Shown here: piece by piece, positions 1 to 7,154 of the stretch
Layout: each line of letters begins with the position of its first letter
Position numbering within the stretch: position 1 is the first letter of the stretch
Source: Spirosoma linguale DSM 74
GTDB lineage: Bacteria > Bacteroidota > Bacteroidia > Cytophagales > Spirosomataceae
Length of the DNA stretch: 64,000 nt
NCBI GenBank assembly: GCA_000024525.1
Contig: CP001769.1
Location: forward strand, 3,815,001-3,879,000
Direction: 5' to 3'
Position numbers and translations under genes: made by a program
The notes under the pieces: generated by a model
Seen by the model: only the letters and a program-made list of their open reading frames with translations
What the model was told of the DNA's origin: nothing
Databases searched by the model: none

Positions 1-102
1 GGGGCTCAACTTAATGAGAAAGGGTAAAAGCACCCAGCAGCTTACCAGGGCAATCAGGAAGCCAAGAATAAGGCTGTTCGTAGTAAGAAGATCTTGTATC
101 AT
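1..102 (-). CDS. N-terminus of a membrane protein, possibly a WecA/MraY-like sugar-phosphate transferase (partial)
   Basis: An open frame starts with ATG at 102 and runs off the left edge, giving 34 residues beginning MIQDLLTTNS. Residues 11-31 form one strongly hydrophobic segment. It lies 41 bp downstream of a glycosyltransferase on the same strand, so it is probably the next gene of a polysaccharide operon. The pattern of a first membrane helix followed by LLPFLIKLS resembles polyprenyl-phosphate GlcNAc-1-phosphate transferases, which start such pathways. Only the N-terminus is visible and no catalytic motif can be checked, so the family is a guess; a polymerase or flippase is equally possible. 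Confidence 0.45.
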   Translation of the reverse strand, partial: MIQDLLTTNSLILGFLIALVSCWVLLPFLIKLSP

Positions 103-143
103 GGTGTTTTTTATGTAGACTAAGTTCTATCAATACGTATAGT

Positions 144-1352
144 TTATTCGTAAAAGTAAGATGGTCTCTCTAAGTGAGCCAATTCCGACTCCAGCAGCCA
201 ATCGGAAGACAGGCGTGTACCGGCCAGGGAGTTCAGTTCTTTTTTGGTAGATACCTGCTGTACAAGGCGAATCAGGTAAGCGTATTTCTGGGCAATCACA
301 GTCCAGGTATACCGGCGATAAGCAATGGTCTTCATGATATCGGCCCGGTTCTTCAGTTCGCTGATCGAGGTGTTCTGAATATGCTTGGTCAATTCGGCCG
401 ATGTTCTAAAAAACAGAGCCTTGTTTTCCGTAGTCGACCGGTTGTAGGCTACATCGAACGCAATAACCGGTAAACCGAGGTACATGGCTTCTACCAGGGA
501 TGGGTTTGTTCCACCGGCACTGTGCCCATGAACATAAATCAGGCAATTGCTGCGCAGCAAATCAAGCTGACGCTGGTCATAAATAGGGTCGAGTAAATGA
601 ATATTCGTATCTTTTTTATGTTGTTCGCGCAGACTGGCTCCGTACTCACTGTTTGTCCAGTTTCCTACCATAACCAGCGTATGCTTCGGTAATTGGGCAA
701 AAGCCTCCAATATCAGATGAATGTTGTTTTCCGGCTCGATTCGGCAAACGGTAAACGCGTAGGGAGCAGCCAAAAATGGATACGTTTCGCGGTCGGCAGG
801 CGTTGGGCTAACCGCGATGGTGTGGTCGGCGCCATACTCAATAATATGGCTCAGCGTCTTGTAGCGAATGGCGGTGTAATTCTGAATCGACTCATTGTCC
901 GAAATATCCGCGTGTGAATAACGTACAGCTACCCATTCGGCCGCCCACAGATACCAGCGGGCAAGTTTGCTCCATTTGTTCCGTTTCCACTCAATACCGT
1001 CAATCGAGATGATAATTTTTTTCTTGGTAAACCACCGGACAAAGGGCACCATAAAGCCCCCGCTGACACCCAGAATGAGCATTACGTCGGCATAAAATAA
1101 TGCATGTAAAATACTGAAGCAGTCATAAATGATACTCTGAATACCGTTAGCGTCGAAAGGCAGGTATACCAACCGTGCCCCTTTATACGTCGCCGGCCGC
1201 TCAGACTGACCATACTTCTTGGTCGTACAGTAGACCGTTATGTTTGTTTCGTTACCCAGGTGATCCACCAGATGCTCGGCTAGGGTTTCGAAACCGCCAT
1301 ATTTGGCCGGGATACCTACAGTTCCAATAATTGCTACGTTGGTCTTACTCAT
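144..1352 (-). CDS. DUF1972-type glycosyltransferase (rhamnosyltransferase-like)
   Basis: 402-residue cytoplasmic GT-B glycosyltransferase. The N-terminal half (about 1-185) has the DUF1972 signature, with GTVGIPAKYGGFETLAEHL near residues 10-28. The C-terminal half has the donor-binding region of family 4 enzymes, with GGTNPSLVEAMYLGLPVIAF carrying the usual glutamates. Relatives of this architecture (WchF/Cps2T type) add rhamnose or another sugar to a lipid-linked capsule or exopolysaccharide intermediate; the sugar here is not determinable. It is followed by a membrane-protein start on the same strand and preceded by another glycosyltransferase 89 bp upstream, so it belongs to a surface-polysaccharide locus. 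Length is normal for the family. Confidence 0.85.
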   Translation of the reverse strand: MSKTNVAIIGTVGIPAKYGGFETLAEHLVDHLGNETNITVYCTTKKYGQSERPATYKGARLVYLPFDANGIQSIIYDCFSILHALFYADVMLILGVSGGFMVPFVRWFTKKKIIISIDGIEWKRNKWSKLARWYLWAAEWVAVRYSHADISDNESIQNYTAIRYKTLSHIIEYGADHTIAVSPTPADRETYPFLAAPYAFTVCRIEPENNIHLILEAFAQLPKHTLVMVGNWTNSEYGASLREQHKKDTNIHLLDPIYDQRQLDLLRSNCLIYVHGHSAGGTNPSLVEAMYLGLPVIAFDVAYNRSTTENKALFFRTSAELTKHIQNTSISELKNRADIMKTIAYRRYTWTVIAQKYAYLIRLVQQVSTKKELNSLAGTRLSSDWLLESELAHLERPSYFYE

Positions 1353-1441
1353 TCTTTTATTATTTATTAATTTTATATTATCCTAAGCCGTGCCAAACCT
1401 GGAGACGACTAAAAATCAATTACTTATATTTAAACTACCAC

Positions 1442-2590
1442 TTATTCATTCTCAATTCTGGACACTTTTTCCAGAGAATACACGGATCGACTACTGACCT
1501 GCTCCGGCAAAAAAACGCTGGTTATCTGCTCACGGAATCGGCGTGCTGAGAAGAATGCGGAGCGCCGACGAGCGGCCTGAGCCATTTTCAGATATAGGTT
1601 TATATCTGACGACAACAGTTGAAGCCGCTGAATAACCTCCTCTGTCTGGCGGGCATCAACGGTAAAGCCTTCTTTCGAGTCTTCTATCAACTCACATATC
1701 CCTCCTACCGGCGGAACAATAATCGGGCGTCCGCAGGCCATAGCTTCGAGCGCCGTCATGCCAAATGTTTCGACCCAGGCATCGGGCCGGGATAAGTTCA
1801 GCACTACGTGCGCCTGTTCGTAAAACGGAATTGTATCGGCCTGTGCGGGGTAAACCAGACAGTTGACCGGAGGGTTTACCTGTTCCGTAAACGCTGTAAC
1901 CTCTTCATTCTTTGCATTCAGGACGAGCATAAACCGAATATGCGATAACTGACGGGCACAGGCCACAAACTCATAAATACCTTTGTAAGCCTTGTTGGAG
2001 CAGAGCATCAGCGCCGTAAAGGGAAAAGCGGTGTTGGCTTCGGCGAGTTGGCTGGCCTGTTCTGTAAAGGAGTCCCGCAAGGCATTGTATACTTGTCGGC
2101 AAACGGGGCGTGTTAATCCGGTCTGCTGCTGGGTATATTTCGATACGAACAAGACCTCTTGAGCCGTAACGTTTGCAATAAGTCGCAGCCAGGCCTTTAA
2201 CAGCCACGGCTTTAAGCTAACTTCATGTACGTGATAAACCACCCGGCAACCGCGCAGCCAACCGGCCAGTGCCGCGCCAAAAGGAAGCAAGGTGTTAATA
2301 TACACCTCATCGGTCGACCGTAGAAAAAACAAAAGTCTGAAAAACAGCCGAAGCTGAATATTGAGATAATAATACAGAGTGACCAGCTTGGCCGGATGCC
2401 ACTTATAGGCAATAGCCTGGGTTGCCACTCTAGGTATGTCACTCAAAAAACCACTCCCATTAGGCGTAGCGGTAAACAAAACAACATCAAGATTTGCCTC
2501 TTCAAGTGCTTCCAGGGCCTGCCGAAAAACCAGAGGGCTACCACTGAAGTCATTAAGTAAATGAACGGCAATTATTCGCTTCGATTTCAT
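1442..2590 (-). CDS. Glycosyltransferase family 4 protein
   Basis: 382-residue GT-B glycosyltransferase. The N-terminal acceptor domain begins IIAVHLLNDFSGSPLVF. The C-terminal nucleotide-sugar domain contains PDAWVETFGMTALEAMACGR followed by PIIVPPVGGICELIED, the E-x7-E-type donor motif of family GT4. It probably transfers one sugar in assembly of the same polysaccharide as its downstream neighbour. The ATG at 2590 fits the start of the first beta strand. A 345-bp non-coding stretch lies upstream, so this may be the first gene of the transcription unit. Substrate is unknown. Confidence 0.85.
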   Translation of the reverse strand: MKSKRIIAVHLLNDFSGSPLVFRQALEALEEANLDVVLFTATPNGSGFLSDIPRVATQAIAYKWHPAKLVTLYYYLNIQLRLFFRLLFFLRSTDEVYINTLLPFGAALAGWLRGCRVVYHVHEVSLKPWLLKAWLRLIANVTAQEVLFVSKYTQQQTGLTRPVCRQVYNALRDSFTEQASQLAEANTAFPFTALMLCSNKAYKGIYEFVACARQLSHIRFMLVLNAKNEEVTAFTEQVNPPVNCLVYPAQADTIPFYEQAHVVLNLSRPDAWVETFGMTALEAMACGRPIIVPPVGGICELIEDSKEGFTVDARQTEEVIQRLQLLSSDINLYLKMAQAARRRSAFFSARRFREQITSVFLPEQVSSRSVYSLEKVSRIENE

Positions 2591-2935
2591 AGCTTTTGTG
2601 GGTTACCCCTACATGGCCTCTTTACCTATTTGTGGATATGTTTATGTTGACCAAGTCGGCCCATTGGGTATAAAATTGAGCCGACGCCCAATGAGCTGGT
2701 ATGGATACTGTTACAGATCGGGTAGCAAAACGACCCGTCATCTACGGAATGAATGATACGGTACTTAATACTGATAAGGTCAATATATCGGTTACGGCCT
2801 GCCTCATACAGCGTATGCGCTCAGAGTGGCTTTTACTGAGTTACTAAAACGAGTGCCCAGCCACAGAGCCTGTTTTAGTCTCACAAGGGTACTGTAAGCT
2901 AGTAGTAACAATTTGATGGTCCGGTTCTAGCCCGT
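2591..2935. other. 345-bp intergenic stretch without a gene
   Basis: No convincing ORF, RNA gene or -7/-33 promoter pair was seen. The only structure is a pair of interleaved inverted repeats, GTCGGC (2655-2660) with GCCGAC (2680-2685) and CATTGGG (2662-2668) with CCCAATG (2687-2693). Their order would allow a pseudoknot, but chance is not excluded. Both flanking genes are on the minus strand, so this stretch should contain the promoter of the glycosyltransferase that starts at 2590. Confidence 0.4.
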
Positions 2936-4540
2936 TCAGGCGATAAAATAGGTGAACGTACGCTTAACTGATTTAGGCGTTGAGTACCGTAGGCTCATGA
3001 GAATGGTGCCCAGCCAACTTCCGGATAACTTCCATACATTCAATTTGCCGGGCTTAACCCAATAATTCAAATCGATGTAAAGGCTTGAGTTATCCAAACA
3101 GCGAATACAGAGCTGATTGAGCCCTTTATGTGGCTTGGCGACTAATTCAGACAGCAGTGAATGATGTTGGAGATAATACGTCAATTGAAGAGCGGCTGAC
3201 TGAGACAAACACAACTTCACTGCATCGTTTACCAAACCAGAGTGACTTGTGGCACTCAAGTCTTTGTCAGGTTGTTGATGCAGCCAGAATGCCACGTCAT
3301 AAAACAGCAACTGGTGGTCTGAGATACTATCCTGCCGGTTCAGCCAATGTGTCAGGGCATCGTTCCAGGTCTTTAGCTGGCCGTTAATCGGCTCCGGCCA
3401 GTTCGTTTGTTGTGTATACTCCAGAAGCGTAGCGGTAACGGCCTGAATCAGGTATAATATTTCGGCCAAAGCCGTGTCCAGCTTATAGGTTTCCTGGAAC
3501 AGCTTCCATTCCGGGCGGTTCAGCGTATCGTCAATCAGGCGCCGGGTTGTACTATAATTCTGATCGCCAATACGTATTGTAGACTGGTATAGAAAATAAA
3601 AGAAATCATAGAGTCCCGGCAATTCGTCGGCGTAGTGTTCCCAATCCACGATACTTACCTGCCGATCCGTCAATAATACGGTCCAGGGAGTAAAATTACC
3701 ATGAGCAGCAGCAATCGGTACGGCGATCTGATCATTAAGCGACCGCATCAACAAGTCCAGTTTGTCGAGTAAACCAGTTGGTATCCGTGGATCGTTAGCC
3801 GCCTTTAGCGCTGCCAGGTTTTGGTGAGCCTGCTGCCAGAAACTAGTCTGATGTAACGGTTGCGTATGCCAGTTTCGGCTAAACAATTCCTGTACAACAC
3901 GTTCGGGTAACTGAGTCAGCGGGTTCGTTTGTGATGTACAGGTTATGCCCATATCCTCCTGAATCAGAAAACCGGTTGCAATAAACCGCAGCGAATACGC
4001 TGTTAGTTCGGGGGTGCTAATCTGCAAAAAAGGAGCCTGCTGAAGATGCCGTAGCGCCCGCGCTTCCTGTCGTAAGCTGGTTAGTGCAGCCGGTCCTACG
4101 GCAATTTTGGTTAGGTAGCGTTTTCCCGAACGCATACAATGCCAGATGACTATTTTCCGATTGGGCCCGGGCGCACCGGTCGATAAAGCCCAGCGTTTTA
4201 TATGACTTTTTCGTACCAGCTGATTTCCACTTTCGGATGTGTAGAGCGTCAACCGGTCGTGAGCCACCAGGCGGCCTAACCCTATACGAAACAACAGCCT
4301 GACTGTCCACACAAACAGTTTTGCCCGTCGGCTATCGACCTGATAAAACCGCAGAAAGTCCGGCTCTGTAGCATCTACCGGCCATAACCAGCGGATACTA
4401 CCATCAGAGTTTCGGTACAGGTAACTATCGATCGGATAGGTGAATTCTGGCGAAGATGCCGTAACCACCGGAATACCAATCGTATGCAAGCCTCGACGGA
4501 GTCGGTCTATATCAGTTGTATAAGCAGCGGGCAGATTCAT
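2936..4540 (-). CDS. Aminoglycoside-phosphotransferase-fold protein with degenerate catalytic loop
   Basis: 534 residues. The segment around 130-320 follows the APH/choline-kinase fold: KRYLTKIAVG (candidate Lys145), RQEARALRHL (candidate Glu159), then the catalytic loop AAHGNFTPWTVLL (279-290) and VDWEHYADELPGLYDFFYFL (from 298). Active relatives have HGDFTPWN, so the catalytic Asp is Asn282 here and the metal-binding Asn is Thr287. The second metal-binding Asp (299) is kept. This makes a pseudokinase or a protein of altered chemistry likely. The C-terminal 200 residues are unassigned and have no membrane helix. It lies upstream of the glycosyltransferases on the same strand and probably belongs to the polysaccharide locus. 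Confidence 0.7.
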   Translation of the reverse strand: MNLPAAYTTDIDRLRRGLHTIGIPVVTASSPEFTYPIDSYLYRNSDGSIRWLWPVDATEPDFLRFYQVDSRRAKLFVWTVRLLFRIGLGRLVAHDRLTLYTSESGNQLVRKSHIKRWALSTGAPGPNRKIVIWHCMRSGKRYLTKIAVGPAALTSLRQEARALRHLQQAPFLQISTPELTAYSLRFIATGFLIQEDMGITCTSQTNPLTQLPERVVQELFSRNWHTQPLHQTSFWQQAHQNLAALKAANDPRIPTGLLDKLDLLMRSLNDQIAVPIAAAHGNFTPWTVLLTDRQVSIVDWEHYADELPGLYDFFYFLYQSTIRIGDQNYSTTRRLIDDTLNRPEWKLFQETYKLDTALAEILYLIQAVTATLLEYTQQTNWPEPINGQLKTWNDALTHWLNRQDSISDHQLLFYDVAFWLHQQPDKDLSATSHSGLVNDAVKLCLSQSAALQLTYYLQHHSLLSELVAKPHKGLNQLCIRCLDNSSLYIDLNYWVKPGKLNVWKLSGSWLGTILMSLRYSTPKSVKRTFTYFIA

Positions 4541-4631
4541 ATAAAAATGCGTTAGCAGTGGTATACCAGCCTAAATCAACTCCATGGTTTGATACCAGTT
4601 GTGTAGTCTATAAATCAGGCTTAAGGTTTCT

Positions 4632-5084
4632 TTACTGCTTTGGCTCAATGCCGAGCATGTTCCGCAATTTTTTCCATTTTCCCTGCGGATGCTGCTTAAG
4701 AAGCTCTATCACCTCCTGAACTTTTCTCAATACCGAGCCTATACGCTCGAATTCATTGCGCCCTTTGATGATGTAATCGAAGGCACCATATTTCAGGGAA
4801 TTGACCGCTACCTGTACATCTTCCTGACTGGAAACAACAACCAGATAAATGTTTGGGTTGAAGCGCTTTATTTTCCGTAAAACATCAAGGCCGTTGAGGG
4901 GCTCCATGTGGTAATCCAGGAAAATAACGTCAGGTTGTTCAGTCAGACTGTTTAAGCATTCCTGCCCATCCATAAAGAATTTTACATTCGTAAAGCCCAG
5001 GTTACGGACGTGCTGTTCGTAAAGACTGCCACAAAATGGATCGTCGTCGAGAATAAAAATGGATAAGGATTTGTTATTTTCCAT
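4632..5084 (-). CDS. Single-domain response regulator (REC only)
   Basis: 150 residues holding one receiver domain and a short basic tail (WKKLRNMLGIEPKQ); no output domain. The acidic pocket is LDDDP (13-15), the phospho-acceptor is Asp57 in FLDYHMEPLNG, the switch Ser is Ser85 and the conserved Lys is Lys107 in DYIIKG, so it should be phosphorylatable. Such stand-alone receivers pass a phosphoryl group or bind a partner. A paralogue lies immediately upstream (5447-5875). Its 5' region has a sigma54-like promoter (5113-5127) and phased half-sites (5191-5215), placing the transcription start about 17 nt before this ATG. No kinase gene is adjacent. Confidence 0.88.
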   Translation of the reverse strand: MENNKSLSIFILDDDPFCGSLYEQHVRNLGFTNVKFFMDGQECLNSLTEQPDVIFLDYHMEPLNGLDVLRKIKRFNPNIYLVVVSSQEDVQVAVNSLKYGAFDYIIKGRNEFERIGSVLRKVQEVIELLKQHPQGKWKKLRNMLGIEPKQ

Positions 5085-5112
5085 GTGTATTTATTTTATA
5101 CTAACTAATTAA

Positions 5113-5127
5113 TCTAATACTATGCCA
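5113..5127 (-). promoter_or_regulatory. Sigma54-like -24/-12 promoter of the first response regulator
   Basis: On the minus strand the sequence is TGGCATAGTATTAGA. It has the -24 element TGGCA and G at the expected -13 position of TGGCAYRN4TTGCW; the -12 C is not kept. The predicted start near 5101 gives a 17-nt leader to the ATG at 5084. The paralogue has the same TGGCATAGT block at the equivalent place, and both have paired sites about 80-115 bp upstream, the usual arrangement for enhancer-dependent promoters. The assignment rests on pattern only. Confidence 0.5.
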
Positions 5128-5190
5128 GGGGCTAAACACCCTGATTATCAATTTTTTAACCAAAATAGTCTACTAGACCAGTCTATCATT

Positions 5191-5215
5191 TGGAATGATA
5201 TTCCACATTATGGAA
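5191..5215. promoter_or_regulatory. Phased TGGAA/TTCCA half-sites upstream of response regulator 1
   Basis: Half-sites TGGAA, TTCCA and TGGAA start at 5191, 5201 and 5211, exactly 10 bp apart on one helical face. The last two form the palindrome TTCCACATTATGGAA (5201-5215). The same 15-bp form occurs twice upstream of the paralogous gene. The position, about -90 to -114 from the predicted transcription start, suits an activator binding site. Which protein binds is unknown. Confidence 0.5.
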
Positions 5216-5371
5216 AGTTGCCTATTATTAACGCATGAGCTATTATGTGCAAATATAGTTTATAATGTTTTACAAAAGTAAATATAAGACTATGAGTATT
5301 CCAGCTTTTTTTTATAATTTTTCATGAATAAGATTAATTCACTATTATTTCTAGCTATTTAGTATGCAAAT

Positions 5372-5426
5372 ATGGCGTTTGTATGACAAAAGAGGGTATC
5401 GTCCTCTTTTGTCATACAAACGCCAT
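5372..5426 (-). terminator. 24-bp perfect hairpin after response regulator 2
   Basis: A perfect 24-bp inverted repeat (5372-5395 with 5403-5426) has a 7-base loop GTATCGT. It starts 20 bp after the stop codon of the upstream paralogue and lies before the regulatory sites of the downstream gene, so it probably ends that transcript and insulates the second promoter. No long U-tract follows. The surrounding 5085-5446 gap otherwise holds only the promoter and half-sites listed here and AT-rich sequence. Confidence 0.55.
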
Positions 5427-5446
5427 GTATAATTTAATGGTTGTAT

Positions 5447-5875
5447 TTATGACCTGTGGAGAGTGGTGCTGCCAGGTGGTCGCAATTCCAAAAGCGTCAT
5501 AACCTCCTCGATTTTTTTCAGCACAGTGTGTATTTTATTCAGGTCATCATGACCTCTGACTACATAATCAAACGCTCCGTATTTACGCGAGTGTACGGTA
5601 GCCTCCCTATTTTCCTGATCAGTAAAAACGACTATATAAATATCCGGGTTGATGCGACCAATTTTGCGAATAATATCCAGACCATCCGGGGATTTTGATG
5701 GGTAATCCAGGAAGATAATGTCCGGCCTCCTGCCAAGCTGGTTTAAACAGGTTTCTTCGTCTGTAAATAAGTCAACATCGGTATAGTCAAGATTACGAAT
5801 ATGTTGTTCGGTAATAGTTCCACAAAAGGGATTATCATCCAGAATAAATATTGACAAAGATCGTGTTGTTTCCAT
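5447..5875 (-). CDS. Single-domain response regulator, paralogue with Lys-to-Arg change
   Basis: 142 residues, clearly paralogous to the 4632-5084 protein (METTRSLSIFILDD against MENNKSLSIFILDD). Receiver domain only: acidic residues 13-14, phospho-acceptor Asp57 in FLDYPSKSPDG, Thr85, but the invariant Lys107 is Arg in DYVVRG. That Lys normally couples phosphorylation to the switch, so signalling may be weakened or altered. An in-frame ATG ten codons upstream (5905) is disfavoured because it falls inside the predicted promoter; the start at 5875 also matches the paralogue. The C-terminal tail differs from the paralogue. Confidence 0.85.
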   Translation of the reverse strand: METTRSLSIFILDDNPFCGTITEQHIRNLDYTDVDLFTDEETCLNQLGRRPDIIFLDYPSKSPDGLDIIRKIGRINPDIYIVVFTDQENREATVHSRKYGAFDYVVRGHDDLNKIHTVLKKIEEVMTLLELRPPGSTTLHRS

Positions 5876-5900
5876 AGATAATTCGTAAGAACACGCGAAA

Positions 5901-5915
5901 CCCAAAACTATGCCA
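5901..5915 (-). promoter_or_regulatory. Sigma54-like -24/-12 promoter of the second response regulator
   Basis: Minus-strand TGGCATAGTTTTGGG shares the first nine bases with the promoter block of the paralogue. The predicted start near 5889 leaves a 14-nt leader before the ATG at 5875. The element TTGATAATCA lies at the same 23-bp offset upstream in both genes (5142-5151 and 5930-5939). The -12 GC is not conserved, so this is a candidate only. Confidence 0.48.
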
Positions 5916-5968
5916 ATAAATATGTATGCTGATTATCAAGCAAAAATCATCATTTTGCTCCTTTTTGT

Positions 5969-6003
5969 TTCCATATAACGGAACACTTTTCCATAACATG
6001 GAA
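5969..6003. promoter_or_regulatory. Two TTCCA-N5-GGAA palindromes upstream of response regulator 2
   Basis: TTCCATATAACGGAA (5969-5983) and TTCCATAACATGGAA (5989-6003) start exactly 20 bp apart, so half-sites recur every 10 bp. They match TTCCACATTATGGAA in front of the paralogue. They lie about -80 to -114 from the predicted transcription start. This suggests one regulator acting on both genes. Confidence 0.5.
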
Positions 6004-6312
6004 ATCAAAGCTGTTCGCTTCGCCAAATCATGTAAACGAATAACACTTAAATTTATACTAGCCTATGTTTATATTCTCAAGTGAAATAAGCCACAAAGGT
6101 AAATCATTAAAGACTGCTTCAGGGTGTGTATTTATCGTAGGATACGGCCACGGATGAGTTTCCTGATTTTTATCAAATCTCTAGTTATCCCTAGTCATGA
6201 AGCGTTCGGTACATATCTGCTTATTTCGACCCATCGACCGGCCTAATTAGCAAAATAGTCCGACTCATTAGCCGGAACGATGCGTACACTTATTTCTCGT
6301 AATCAATTGGCT
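6004..6312. other. 309-bp intergenic stretch
   Basis: This separates the minus-strand response regulator from the plus-strand SDR gene. No ORF or RNA structure was recognised. A TACCTTTG string on the minus strand (6094-6101) resembles a -7 box but has no partner at the right distance. A plus-strand promoter for the SDR gene should lie here but was not identified. Confidence 0.3.
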
Positions 6313-7065
6313 ATGGATAAAGACTTACTCGGAAAAACAGCTCTGGTAACCGGAGCCGCTTCCGGCATTGGCAAAGCAGTGGCAGAGCTCTACGGGCTGC
6401 GCGGGGCAAATGTGATGATCTCTGACATTGATGAGCAACAGGGCCAGCGAGTAGCTGAGCAACTAACAACTGCCGGTGTAAATGCCCGTTTTTGTAAAAG
6501 CGATGTTGGCGACCCGCTTCAGTGTCAGAAACTGGTACAGGAAACGGTTACTGCCTTTGGCGCACTCGATATTGCCTGCAATAATGCCGGAATTGGGGGT
6601 GAGTTGAATATGACCGCCGACTACAGTCTCGACGGCTGGCACCGTATAATCAACGTGAACCTCAACAGCGTGTTCTTCTGCATGAAGTACGAGCTGGAGC
6701 AAATGCTGAAGCAAGGCAAAGGCACTATTGTGAATATGGCCTCTATACTGGGACAAGTGGGTACACCCGGTTCGCCGGGCTACGTAACCGCTAAACATGG
6801 CATGGTGGGCCTCACCAAAACGGCGGCCATTGAATACGCATCGCACGGCATTCGCATCAATGCCGTGGGGCCGGGTTATATTGATACTCCCCTGCTATCG
6901 GTGCTATCGGACGACATCAAACAGCAGTTAATTGGACTGCACCCCATTGGCCGTTTGGGTAAATCGGAGGAAGTGGCCGAGCTGGTTGTCTGGCTCAGTT
7001 CCGATAAAGCATCATTCGTCACGGGTTCCTACTATCCGGTCGATGGTGGGTATCTGGCTCGGTAA
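6313..7065 (+). CDS. SDR family oxidoreductase
   Basis: 250 residues from the ATG at 6313 (MDKDLLGKTALVTGAASGIG). A second ATG 33 bp upstream exists, but the extra residues are atypical for the fold. Classical short-chain dehydrogenase: cofactor motif TGAASGIG, DIDEQQG after beta2 suggesting NAD preference, CNNAGIGG, catalytic Ser in NMASILGQVG, and YVTAK with Tyr and Lys. The C-terminus, GSYYPVDGGYLAR, is standard. It probably oxidises or reduces an alcohol/ketone such as a 3-oxoacyl or sugar substrate; the sequence does not show which. It is transcribed alone and converges on the next gene across a hairpin terminator. Confidence 0.88.
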   Translation: MDKDLLGKTALVTGAASGIGKAVAELYGLRGANVMISDIDEQQGQRVAEQLTTAGVNARFCKSDVGDPLQCQKLVQETVTAFGALDIACNNAGIGGELNMTADYSLDGWHRIINVNLNSVFFCMKYELEQMLKQGKGTIVNMASILGQVGTPGSPGYVTAKHGMVGLTKTAAIEYASHGIRINAVGPGYIDTPLLSVLSDDIKQQLIGLHPIGRLGKSEEVAELVVWLSSDKASFVTGSYYPVDGGYLAR

Positions 7066-7072
7066 ACCAAAA

Positions 7073-7114
7073 TAACCCTCTGCATAGCCGAAAAGGTGGG
7101 AATGCAGAGGGTTA
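7073..7114. terminator. Bidirectional hairpin terminator
   Basis: A 13-bp stem, TAACCCTCTGCAT (7073-7085) pairing with ATGCAGAGGGTTA (7102-7114), encloses a 16-base loop. It lies between two convergent genes, 8 bp after one stop and about 40 bp before the other, as expected for a shared terminator. Confidence 0.6.
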
Positions 7115-7154
7115 GATTAGTAGTTAATGAAGAGGAAGAGTTAACAAAGGCTTC

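Noticed and set aside
5250..5257. Minus-strand TATATTTG, a TAnnTTTG match before response regulator 1
   Set aside because: The nearest TTTG is only 15 bp upstream and the match lies beyond the phased half-sites; the sigma54-like box nearer the gene is a better fit and is shared with the paralogue.
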